Source: Atopsyche davidsoni (Eukaryota > Arthropoda > Insecta > Trichoptera > Hydrobiosidae). Taken from it: DNA of 64,000 bases. The notes under the pieces were generated by a model that searched no databases, had not been told where the DNA came from, and was given only the letters and a program-made list of their open reading frames with translations. Where the stretch lies: the NCBI GenBank assembly GCA_022113835.1, contig JAILWY010000005.1, positions 7,458,501-7,522,500 on the forward strand, given 5' to 3'. The translations under genes were made by a program, and so were the position numbers. Below are positions 42,841 through 53,766 of the stretch, piece by piece (positions within the stretch are counted from its first letter, which is position 1; each line of letters opens with the position of its first letter).

Positions 42841-45800
42841 TCATTTTCCAATTAATATATATACTATAATATATATATAATTTTTTTATTAACACCGTTA
42901 CATGACTAGTATTTGTTAGAACGCTTATATTTGTTATACGATATATTCAAATGATAAATGTAATCAGATGCTATTTTTTCTATAATAAGGCTTATACTAA
43001 AGATCTTACGCTTTTGCTATCGTTTCAATAAATCAATACGAATATCCTATTATCTTCTTTTTTTATACACAGCTCGGAAAAATATTTTGTCAAAATTTAC
43101 CTGGGATAAAAAAATATTTTACCATCACTTTTAACCACATTTTCAAGACTTGTCATTTTAACATATCACTTACTTTTTCAGTCTTCTTTTCTTAATTAGT
43201 TCCTCTCGCCTCGACACTAAAACATAAAGACAAGCTCTACGTATTTTTAAAGTCATGTTTGTGTTCGTAATTACTTCATGACCCCCGAAGTACTTTTGTT
43301 GAACTTGCCGAGATAACTTTCTAGCTTAATATTAATTTTAACTGTTAAACTAATTTAAATCTTTGTATTTTATACCATACTCGTTGCGTTTAAGTTTCGC
43401 TTTATTATAATACGTAATACTCTGTAAGCTCTCTTCTTCCGGTTAAAGTGAGCCTTATTTAACATTATAATTACAACATTATAGAGTACAAAAGAGAACT
43501 CCCGGCTTTATCAATGAATGTTATTTTTTTTTTATATATACAAAAAAGGCTATGTGCTTTGTATCATCGGTGCTATATTTATCACAACTATAAATACATA
43601 TCGTCCACTTATCACAATAAAAGCGTGTACCGTGAATCACAGAAGCCGCTGGCGCCGGGCAGGAGTCGCTGCTCGCCCCGCGGCTTCTACATTTCCCTAC
43701 TGTTGGTTCTGTCATGTTTGTATTTATTTTGCTAATTGTGTCGTATCCCGGCCCACGCATGCGAGAATGTCTCTTTTGTGAGAGCGATGGCTGCCGCTGA
43801 ACCCCAATTTCTAAAGCATATTATGTCTCCTTGACGAAACATATCTGTTTCTTTTCTTTGTGCTTAACGCTTTTTCACAAAATATGACTTTGATATTCTC
43901 AGATAGCTCGATTATTATTCGAACGCACTCCTACGCGGTAGCCGAGTGACATAAATCTATTATTTCTATCGCAGCTCCGTTAGTTCCTGTACAATTCATT
44001 ACTTAGCAGCCTTATCTCGTTCCTCACATCACCATCAATATTAACTCATCCCTTAATTGGTCTCGCCCGTCACGTCTGCCGTACACCCTTGCTCCCCTTC
44101 GGTGTTTCTTACGAGCCCCATTATTGTTATGTCTGTTTTAAGGTTAGTCGAGCGGCCGATCGATGACACCGACATTTCCTTTGACCGCTTCGATCCAATT
44201 TATTTTTATACGCATTTTATTATTGTCTCTGTGCATTTGGCTATCACCTTCTCGCTCCCGACTCTCTTTACCGAGACCGTTTTCGGAATAACTTATGTAA
44301 CATAACGTTATTTTAACAAAGTATTTTTTTCTGTTGCTTCTAAAGAACTATCGTTGAGAAAGTATTTTCGATTGTATTTGCCTTCAGAATAAGAACTCGA
44401 GAAAATGTAAGCTTACCCTTTATATAGAAACGCGTGCCTTGAAAACAAACGTTCCTCGAAAAGTGCTTATGTAATGTGGGAGAAGAATTTTAAAACTAAA
44501 AACATCCCCTTGACCGTAATAAAATAACATAATTTATCAAACCGACAGCAGAAATTTTAACCGTCCCCCTGAGTAGTGAAAAGCGGTACCTACGTATAAA
44601 CAGTCGTATATCTTTTATTAAAAGGGCTACTGTTAAGTTGTACTTTCTACTTCGCTTTTCTCGCGAATTAAATTCAAAATTATTTGATTATCCTGCCAAC
44701 TTGGAAATTTTGCTAATAAATATAAAAGTCACCGGCGTTGTTACCATCGCGCACCTTTTCCTGGCCTTGTTTACAACTTCTCGTCTCACCTCGCGAACAC
44801 CTCGGCTGTCCCCGAAGCCTCTCGGCGCGGCGGCACCCTCTCGCGTGCCAGATACATACAAAAATATATTTCATTCGTATTATTACATCATTTTTTCTAT
44901 CTCTAGATAAATTCTGATATAACTGCATTGGTAGAATTATATTGAGTATATCGATTTCAGATTATTATTAGATTAAATCTGAGGTAGATTTCATTCACAC
45001 GCATTTTCCCGCACAATTTCAGTGAACGTGTTATTTTATACGTGGATATTTTTTTTCTTATTCCAATGTACAATTTCACTTCTTTTAAATACCAATTCCC
45101 CAGCACGTGCAGCTGGGTCTTGAAACGTTAACCCGGAAAAATCTTTTAACAAAACGAAGCAATGACAACATTGAAACTATAAAGTTTTAACGCTCACATG
45201 AATATTTTTATACATTTATTTTTAAATTGTATATTGAATGACGTTTATAGTGCAATTCAAAGTCATATTCAATTAACAAAAAAATTTACCGTGAATTTTG
45301 AGTCTGATAATCTGTCTTTAATATATTTTATTAATATCAATGTTCTGCAACTCGCATTTCATAAATATAGAACAACCCCATCAGCCTTTTTACCACTCGT
45401 ATCCTCCTCACGCAATAATTGTCCCGGCGTACGTCCGCTTATTTAAACAATACAAGTCGGGCCAGCAGAATGACTGAAACCATCCAATTACCACTTCATA
45501 GCGCCGCGGCTCTAAGACCATCCCCTACCTCATCGCGTGAAAAGGTAGTCCTGGCTTATTCTTCACAATAACTGAACTCTTTTAAAAAGAAAACTCTGCT
45601 TCGTGCTATGCAATATATCAGATAAATCAGTAAATGAGACATAGACTTCCCAAAATTGATGATAAAACATTTTTTCAGTAATTATCGGTGATGTAAAAGA
45701 GAACCCCAATAGTTGTGGTAGTACCATAAATGACGGTGTCTTTCAAACGTAACTTCCGGATTATCCCGAAAAAGAGTTTCTCCTACCTGAAATGCAGTAA

Positions 45801-48800
45801 AAAATCGACTCTTTGTGGTTTAGTTTATTTGGTTGTATTTTGTTACTATCTCAATAATGTGTTTCTCGCCAGATCTATCGCTCTCATTGTTATTGCCGGG
45901 GTAAGTTACGTTTCGTCCCTCGGTGATTTTATACCTCCTCGCTCGGCTGCCAGCCTAATCCTTAGATTTTTATATGATGCTTTCTGTTCAGAAATGGAAA
46001 AGATAAATAAACTTGACGGAGCATGAGATTTATTGTTACCATGCTCGCGGTGATGTCATTTAATATCATCTGTTGTGATTCCCAAAAGTAACACTAACAA
46101 TTATTAAATAAAATTGCTTTTGTTATTGTATTGCAAAACTAAACAGAACATCTGCTGGGTCTATATTCAACACAGTGTATGTAATTCAGAAACGAGTAGA
46201 AAAGGAATTATTACTGAACTGCTGTAGAAACTCCCGCTTCCTGAGGGATGTAAAAACAATTTAATGGAATGCGTCCCTCGCTGTCGTTTCTAGACCGTAT
46301 TTTAGATTTTTATCCAAATGTTCGTCACCTCCGGCTATACTATTCCTATTCCGATGAAAATCAAAAGTAAAACAAACTTTCTGTATGTTTCTTTTAAGCC
46401 TTTAGTTTTATATAGCCCGTGGACAATATTTTACAACCACTACATATTTTTTCGATCTACAGTTTCTTGTGATAAATATAAACCGCCAACAATTCCAAAT
46501 ATTTTTGTTTATTCAGTTTATGGGATAGCTATTCACCCCTCCCTCGTAAACCAATGTCATATTATTTTCACGACTCCTGAAGTAGCCTTTGTTTATAAGT
46601 CATTGGGTGAGTTTTATCGCCTTTTTTCTTCGTCAGGTTCTACTCTCCCGATTTTGGTATTTCCAGGCGTTTAATAATCCCCGCAATAATGAACCCGGCT
46701 TTAAACACCCATTACTCTCTCGGGCATGAAGCCTATCGCGATATATTTTCGTAAGCGGTAAAAAATAATAAAAATTGCTGCAATATCAAAATTTTCCAAT
46801 ACATTCATATTTTTATATATTTACTTGGTTGAAATTAACTTCTTTTTTAAGCAGTCTTAGTGTAAATTTTACAAAATATATTTGTCTTATATCAAATGTA
46901 AGTCCTTGTGGAATTTTCAACCTGCTTTAATCAATTTTAACCTTTCAAAGTCATTTTAACAAACAAACGTAATACTCGAAGGATGAGACAATTGATTTAT
47001 CGTTAACATTTCAGCATAGTTGTTGCCTAAGTTTCCGCTTAGATTTTACTATATTATATGTAATTTATTGCTAATGACACAATCATACCTTCATTTTCCT
47101 AAACAAACATTAATGCGATAAATCTCCGCCTGATTAGCCTTTCTGATGTACAATTTCAGGGCTCATTCGCCTTTTACGTAAATTATTGAATTTTCATTTC
47201 TCCTACAGTCTGCGGACCTAAATTTATTTTAATTAAATTCGATCGGTTTAATTAATACTTTGCTTAGTTAGAACCAAAATATTTTAACAAATTTAATATC
47301 ATTCTTTTAAATTGCAAAATTCTCTCTAATTTCTACTATTTTGGTCGTTCGTTTGAATTACAGTTTTAATATTTACAGTTACTGAAAACAGTCTTTTTTT
47401 GACAAAAAAATATATCTGTGGAATATAAGCTATATTTTATGTAACAACTAGATGTTTATCGTTTTATTATATATAAAATTTCTATGTATCATCTCACTCG
47501 ATCGGAGCGTCATATTTAATCCGATAGTTGCCTTATAAGAGCGATTGTTTCACTTTGCGCTGAATAATTAATTAGCGTGTAGTCTGTAACTTGTCAATTA
47601 AGCAATGCTGAAGACAGCGACAGACTTTGATGATAGTCTTCATCACCGATCGTTATCACGACCAGGACGGCGCATCAATCATCTGTCGACGGAAGCTGCG
47701 CTCTTGCCTGCTCCATTCAGGATCTGATCTCACGGCGACAACTCGAATGATTTATAACTCTCCCCCGGGGACGAAAATTCGGGGTTAAATTCAGACATCC
47801 ACCACGGCGTTGTTTAATCTTCAACACACGACGCTGCACGGTAAATATTGATAAACCGTACGAAATAGAAGAACGCTCAGAAAGCAACGGAGGAATTTCA
47901 TATTCCTAACCCATCTTCTTATATCGAAGCCACACCACGATAGGTTTCGTTCGAATAATGCAAACATATTCCTATGTCAAAATATTGTTTTTAGTATTTT
48001 TTTTATTATCAATACATTTTCTTCGCTGTAATCATCACATGGCGTATGCTTCACTCACAAATATGTAAATAAAGTACACGTTATGAGAGAAAACGTTGAA
48101 GTGATAATGCGATAAAAACCGAAATTCAGAAGTTCCGGGAAATGCTGCAACTGAAAATTTCTTCCAATGTGTCACGTCGAAGTATGATTCGGTGTTCTCT
48201 TCATATCCGTTTCTTCAATTTCAACTGTTTTAAATGTAATGATTATTCTGAGAGTCTACTAGCTCCGTTATAGTCTCACTGGACTCTTATCAGGTGAACC
48301 TCAATTTTTTTATGAATTCGTACGTATTTAGAATAAAAATAAAACCTCATATAGTTTTCGTTCATACCGAATACCGATCTTGCATTTTTTTATTTCATGA
48401 ATTGTATACTTTTGTCGACAGTTTGTAGAAATACGACTTTTTGACGGTCTCAGCCTGGAAATACATATATACTATATGAGTACATCCTTGTGATGCTTTG
48501 AGATTATTGTTGCTCTTTTTCTCTGGGAAAAAGTGAAAACGCATTTATTACATGGTTTTGAGTTTTGGGTTAGTGCAAGGATTAATCAAATTCTAGTAGT
48601 TATTTTCTCTACAAATAAATAACGTAGTTATAAATAAGAAAGTTTCAAATTTATTGAAGCCGTCCGTATTCGATTTTAGTAAGTATTTGTACCAAAGATT
48701 GTGACATCTTTCTTTTAAAAAATACATTCTGTCACTCCGGGTTAGATCTAGAGTAAGCTGAAATGTCTTTATTTGCATTTAAATATTGCCTGATTACCGT

Positions 48801-50410
48801 CCTAGCCGACATACCGTCAAGAGAATAAATATCCCGGTTCCCGGAATTCCTCGGAGGCGTTGGGATATTTCTGAGCCGGCTCTCGAGATAGTTTCGTTTT
48901 GTCAAGTCAGCCAACTTTCATAGCAGTGAATTCCGATTGCTATTTGAGTCAGGTATTCTTGATTGAACTGGTCATCACATTTGTCAAATTGAACACTTTG
49001 AAAACTACGTGGTGGTTTTTTTTAAGTTTTTACATATTGTCTTTGTTACGGATATAAAAAAAATCTTTAGAATTTATTTAAAGTCCAAATATCCTATTGT
49101 TCGTGCAAAGGTTATGCGAAGTGAAAATATCCAACCCGACAGATGATTGATTAGACTTCCGAACGCGCCAATCCCGTTTCTTATTTATCAAAAACTTCAT
49201 GCTTTTTGTTGATTGCAAGGGTGATTTTTGTAATAAAATTACTTCAATCGAGTAAATTTATTCGTGAATCCACACACTGTAGTCTTCCTTTACGGCTACA
49301 CTTCGAATTAGTGGATTCAGAAGCAAACGAGAAGATCCAGCGATAACTGCGAGAGTAAACGATACCCTAAAGAAATCGGAAGATTTCATTCTATTCTTGA
49401 ACACGTAATATACACAACAGTACTGTGTTTATATTTGTTTCGTTTCTGTTTACCATTACAATCTCTCCGACATCTCCCAGTCCACTCGGCAGCGACCCTT
49501 TGAAAACTTTTGAAAGGTATTTGTTGTAATTTGTAGCTCGTTCCCCGGCCACATTGATTAGCGTAGACTCTGACCGCGAATAACTTAGCTACGAGCCACC
49601 GATAGCGCGCTACGCCGCCCGTAGAGTGCTCCGGCACTCGTAACTCTCGGTTATCATATTCGGCAAGAGGCGATGCGGCCTCAGGAATGAGTGATTAGGC
49701 CTCCATTCAACAAAATATTCTTAATTTCCCGAAAATTACCATTCATGAGCCGTTTTAATATTAAATTACTAAATTCGATTAGTACTTCTAAGTAAATATC
49801 CTGTGCATCTGTTAAGATAAAAATTCTCTAGGTCAGAAGATCTTATCATTTATTTTCTTTATTTCAGTTACTTCATTTTGAACTTTTAATTTCAATGTTT
49901 CTGAAAATATGAAATCCTTTAATGTGATTACTAGCATTAGTTTATTTAAAGGTCAAAGTTAAATCTGATATGTACTTTCCACACGCGAGCAATACTCATG
50001 ATTTGTAAATAATTGCCGTATTAACTACGTTCCGCTCATTACAATTAATATATATTTTTTATTTAGATTTAAAAGAAAGCCCTGAATCCCTGCGATGAAA
50101 AATAAGTGAATAGTCACTTGCTATGATGTAATATTATTCACATTTTTTATATTGCTTTTTTCATATTTTATGACAGTTTTTATTTATATGTCTGACATTA
50201 ATGATATTTCCGGAGACATATTCTACTTGACAGAAATAAAATCTTATGTATTATCACTTACGCCCATTTTCCAACTCGTTCTATTTGTTTCTGAAAAAAT
50301 ATTAAACCGGTCCCTGAATAAAAGTTACAAATGAACACCATCATTCTTCACTACTCTACTCTCAGTCAATTTTTCATAAACAAAGATCACACCATTTGAT
50401 AGTATTTTCA

Positions 50411-50432
50411 TAAAGCTAAAATTTTAGCTTTA
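50411..50432. repeat. Perfect 22-bp palindrome
   Basis: TAAAGCTAAAA is followed immediately by its exact reverse complement with no spacer. It lies about 2.3 kb upstream of the coding exon. It is AT-rich, but a 22-bp spacerless palindrome is uncommon. Confidence 0.85.
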
Positions 50433-51479
50433 CTAAGTAAACATTAATTTCATTTTGCTTGCTTACGGGCGCTGCTGGAAATAGACTCCATAATTTTTTT
50501 TGTTACTCAGGGATTCCTAGTGAGCTTTAATTTTATTTTAACGAAGTTAAATTTTGCACCATGGCGACGCTTGCATTTAACAAAATTCATGAAATAATTG
50601 TCAAATAAACGTAGCAACGCATTCAGCATAATATATAAGGCATGTTCGTGATTGTTTTCTTTAAAAGTACCCTTTGCGAATATTCCTTCGTATATTTTTA
50701 CATTTACACGACTCAGGGGGCCTCCGCCCTGGGAGTCCCCGAGGAGAGCTCACCGTCGTTCGTCGCGGCGCATGTGCAGGCAGACGCGGAGACCGAGCGC
50801 AGCCTCCCCGCGTGTCGAACCTCAAACAATTCTGCCTCCGGAAAGATTGAGATGTACCGAGGCTACCTCGTACCCTTTTCTCGCGCCTTCCTGGGCGCGC
50901 TCTTGAACCTCACAATCTCAAAAAATAATCTTGAAATGTTCCTTATTTTTTTGTTTTTTGTTTTAGTACAGTGTCCGTTGCTGAAGAGACAAGTTGAGTA
51001 TTCAGCTGATTTTTTTTTTGTAGAGTTTTCAAATACTATAAATTTTAGTCATGGTTTCATATATTTTGTCTTAAAAACGTTGTAGCCGTAAATTTTTATA
51101 AATTACTTATTGTTTTAACCTGTTGATGAATGATAATTTTTCCGCAGTACTATATTCTTTATCTTTGTTATTTATGAGCCATTACAAAAATATACATTTA
51201 CGGACATTGAGGACTTTTAATTTCATAAAATATCATTTGATTTAGCGGTGAGTACACGTGTACATATTAATATTTCGATACTTAATGTATTGAATTTTAG
51301 TAAATATTATTTTCGATTATCGAAACAATCGTGATATATCACATGAATTACATGCATCTTGAGTTTATCTCATTTCCAATGCTCGCAAACACTCCGCGAT
51401 TCAAATCGAATATTATCGAATGAACACATACGACCCGTATTCATTGTATCGTAACTGACAAGAAAAATAAACAAAAACG

Positions 51480-51680
51480 CATCCCCCTAGGCCGAGACAC
51501 GGAATGACCGCGGCGCGGGCCTCCCCGGGCTCGGGGCCCCGCGCCGGCCTGCTGCGCGCGGCGCCCGGCGAGGCGCGCGGGGCCAGTCGGCCCGCCACGG
51601 CCGCACGCGCTGGACCGCCGCGTGGATCGCGCCCTCCCCGGCCAAGAGCGCGTCCGCAACAATACGGACACGGATCGCGG
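51480..51680. other. Very GC-rich, CpG-rich islet upstream of the gene
   Basis: The most GC-rich stretch in the window, dense in CG dinucleotides. Both strands stay open over several frames here (for example an ATG at 51504 on + and frames at 51413-51786 on -), which is expected because stop codons are AT-rich. The peptides are Arg/Ala/Gly/Pro-rich without recognisable domains. It may be part of the promoter or a start site for an antisense or divergent transcript. Confidence 0.4.
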
Positions 51681-52312
51681 TGCAAACTTGAAAACTTTCA
51701 TCGAAAAAAAAAACCCACTCCGCTATCTCTAAATCTCTAGACCTAAAGCGTCTCCTATAGGTTTTAAAAGAAGTTACCCTATTCACCTTTACTTGTTTAT
51801 TTGAAGTCGTCTTTTTATAAATAAATAATTAAGTTATCAGAGTGCGTTATTTATTGTTTTTATTTTAATTTTTAAATTTACGCGGTGTTTTTTTAGCTGC
51901 AAAATAAATACATCGAATGAATCACACGGTTATTGACCCGACAACGATAAATCTACAGCGATAATGCTCCATCGATCAGTGAATTCTGTATAATTTGCGG
52001 TCCGCTCCTCGCAGGGGGCTCGCGAGTTTCCCGGGTGTCGCGCCCCGCTTTCCGGCCGAGTGCCCCCGCCGATAGCGCGGCCGAGCCCGATAATCGCTAT
52101 CGGCGAGCGGCGCACCGCCCAGTGCATCGCAGCTGAGCGTGCCGAGTGTGCGTCCAGCCCCGCGCCTCGCCGGCGGACGGCCTTCCGTGCCGTGGAGGTT
52201 TTCCCTTATCGTCGCCAACGTGTTTGCCGAAATCGATCTTTTCGCTCAATTTATAATAGACGATTGGAACTGTTAAAACTGCCTTTCGGACCGAGTGCTT
52301 GTTCGGCGGTGA

Positions 52313-52342
52313 ATGGAAATGTTTACCTTTGGTGATTTATAA
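52313..52342 (+). promoter_or_regulatory. Upstream ORF 1 (9 codons plus stop)
   Basis: ATG GAA ATG TTT ... TTA TAA lies in the presumed leader. It has G at +4 but T at -3, so the initiation context is moderate. It would be translated only if the transcript starts upstream of 52313. Confidence 0.4.
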
Positions 52343-52455
52343 AAGTGCATTTTGAATTTTTCGCACTCGCATCAGAACTGTACATCGAATTATTATAAGT
52401 GTACTGATCACAAATTCGTTTACCTCGAGTGTAATTGTGTTAACGTTAATTGTAT

Positions 52456-52481
52456 CGATGTGTGCAGATAATTGCACATCG
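52456..52481 (+). promoter_or_regulatory. Hairpin in the presumed 5' leader
   Basis: CGAT plus GTGCA on the left pair with TGCAC plus ATCG on the right. This gives nine base pairs with a two-base bulge (GT) and a six-base loop (GATAAT). It is a clean short stem in otherwise unstructured-looking sequence; whether it folds in RNA is unknown. Confidence 0.35.
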
Positions 52482-52487
52482 ACCTAG
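52458..52487 (+). promoter_or_regulatory. Upstream ORF 2 (9 codons plus stop), inside a hairpin
   Basis: The ATG at 52458 opens a short frame ending in TAG at 52485-52487. The start codon lies in the left arm of the predicted hairpin at 52456-52481, so folding could affect its recognition. Confidence 0.35.
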
Positions 52488-52500
52488 GGGAAAACTATCA

Positions 52501-52527
52501 ATGTGCTGTTTGATTGTAGTGTTCTGA
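52501..52527 (+). promoter_or_regulatory. Upstream ORF 3 (8 codons plus stop)
   Basis: ATG TGC TGT TTG ... TTC TGA in the presumed leader. The context is weak (T at -3, T at +4). A pyrimidine-AG acceptor-like site falls inside it, so it might be intronic instead. Confidence 0.3.
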
Positions 52528-52685
52528 GGCACTCCGTGCGTTAATTAGTGGCAATTGTCATCCGCACCCCTGGAGTCTATCACTCTGCCGCACCCTATAG
52601 CTATCGGGATCGGTTTGCAATTCGCATCCCCGTCATTCGAAGCAGGGTCTCCGGAAGAATACATACTGACAGATCAATTTATAGT

Positions 52686-52733
52686 ATGGACTTAGGATTT
52701 AAGGTTATCGAGGCGCAGAAAATGATAAGTTAA
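52686..52733 (+). promoter_or_regulatory. Upstream ORF 4 (15 codons plus stop)
   Basis: Encodes MDLGFKVIEAQKMIS and stops at 52731-52733, 36 bases before the main ATG. It has G at +4. It lies in a different frame from the main ORF and is the longest of the leader's short ORFs. Confidence 0.45.
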
Positions 52734-52756
52734 ATGAAATGAGCTGTTTATTTTGA
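52734..52756 (+). promoter_or_regulatory. Two overlapping minimal upstream ORFs (2 and 5 codons)
   Basis: ATG AAA TGA at 52734-52742 follows directly on the stop of upstream ORF 4 and is in frame with the main ATG. ATG AGC TGT TTA TTT TGA at 52739-52756 overlaps it and has G at -3 and G? at neither critical +4 position (A at +4). The second ends 13 bases before the main start, so reinitiation or leaky scanning would be needed to reach 52770. Confidence 0.45.
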
Positions 52757-52769
52757 AACAACATCGATC

Positions 52770-53759
52770 ATGTTCTTCCAAGGGTCCGCGGGGGCGGCGC
52801 CTCCTCCGGATAATAACAACGAAAACAACAACTGTCCCACCGGACCCCCTCCGCGACCCCTCCTGGGCCCCGCCGTGCCTCAGCGCCTGGCTTCTCGCCC
52901 GATGCCGCTCAACAAGAGCATGGCCGCCCTGAGCAACGGTGCCGTCTCGTACCACCTCGCCAACTCCCCGCCTAAGATCAACCGCTGCAACAATCCGCCT
53001 CTGCTCAACAACGCGCCCTCCGGGCTCAACCATCACAACATGATACCGAAGAGCGTCCCTCCCGAGAACAACTCCCCATCCATATTCAACAAAGTCACTC
53101 TGACCGGGACTCCGAAGAATCTTAGTAACATATCGATTCCGTCGAATAATCAAAATCATTACGGAAATCCCCAAATGTCCGGCAACAACAGTCCGAAATC
53201 TTTGAGCAACGTCCCCACTCCGGAGAACCACAGCCCGAAACTATTCAGCCAGATGGCGAGTTACGGCAACCCCAAATCTCCCAACATCGTCTTGAACGGA
53301 AACGACAGTCCAAAAATACTAAACAACCGTCCTATGGTGTTCAGTAACGGCCCCTCCGTGGGAAATGACGATCTGCCGAATCACAACCGAGTCCACAACG
53401 GGTCGGCGCCTAACAACCCTCCGCAAATATTCGGAAACGGAACCGCGCCGCCCGGTCACGGCCACAACATGTTCACGAGAGGACCCATCACCTACAACAC
53501 TAACCTGACTCCGATCAACAGCGGCCCCAACTCCCTGAGCAGCGACCACGTGGCGAATAATAACGCCAACTCGGTCGCCGAGAGCACCGCCGCTGACGTC
53601 GTCGAGCCGCCGGCCGACAGCAGACTCCTGGCCACGGAGCACATGTTCAGCAACAACATCAACAACAACGGCTACCGCCTGCTTTCGGCGCAGGGCATGG
53701 AGACCCTGCAAGTCTTCCTCAGGGAGCACGGAAATGAATGTATCAAGCAATTTGTGCAG
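52770..53759 (+). CDS. First coding exon of an Asn/Pro-rich, probably regulatory protein (330 codons; gene continues beyond the window)
   Basis: This is the only strongly supported coding region. The start is the first in-frame ATG after an in-frame TGA at 52740-52742 and has A at -3 (GATCATGT). The frame is open for 330 codons and ends at CAG|GTAAAA, a good splice donor, in phase 0 after Gln330. Past the donor the sequence turns AT-rich and the frame stops at 53913-53915. By my count the peptide is about 18% Asn (58/330) and 13% Pro (44/330). Residues 11-30 are Pro/Asn runs, 60-260 are low complexity with repeated S/T-P-K motifs, and 283-330 lose the Pro and Asn richness and look ordered and helical (LLSAQGMETL...REHGNECIKQFVQ). 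There is no signal peptide or membrane segment, and no zinc finger, homeodomain or kinase motif in this exon. Such N-terminal exons are common in insect transcription factors and RNA-binding regulators; the family was not recognised. No later exon was identified downstream. Confidence 0.85.
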
Positions 53760-53766
53760 GTAAAAG
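53758..53766 (+). other. Splice donor ending coding exon 1
   Basis: The junction AG|GTAAAAG follows codon 330 (CAG), so the exon ends between codons (phase 0). The change from GC-rich, C-ending codons to AT-rich sequence occurs here, which supports its use. If it is not used, the reading frame runs on for 51 more codons to the stop at 53913-53915. Confidence 0.75.

Larger units (their letters stand above)
36037..51479. other. Non-coding, AT-rich sequence upstream of the gene
   Basis: No gene supported. GC islets lie near 37300-37450, 37850-37960, 38500-38640, 41690-41770, 42165-42440, 43640-43690, 44770-44850, 47690-47790 and 50715-50905. Frames of 118 codons (46318-46674) and 147 codons (50642-51085) have no domain and ordinary composition for their DNA. 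Confidence 0.65.
51700..52769 (+). promoter_or_regulatory. Probable promoter and 5' leader of the gene at 52770
   Basis: The region directly upstream of the coding exon has a GC- and CpG-rich segment at about 51995-52200 and then more mixed sequence with many upstream ATGs. I cannot place the transcription start. An initiator-like TCAGT lies at 51976-51980 but has no matching downstream element at +28, and TATA-like words at 51987 and 52250 are weak in AT-rich DNA. An unspliced leader is assumed; acceptor-like pyrimidine-AG sites exist near 52517 and 52599, so an upstream non-coding exon is possible. Confidence 0.5.

Noticed and set aside
46318..46674. 118-codon open frame on +
   Set aside because: It has an ATG but no recognisable domain, codon bias or splice context. 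A few frames of this length are expected by chance.
50642..51085. 147-codon open frame on +
   Set aside because: With the stop frequency expected for this base composition I estimate roughly a 10-20% chance of one such frame somewhere in six frames of 64 kb. It is Phe-rich AT sequence around a GC islet and has no domain.
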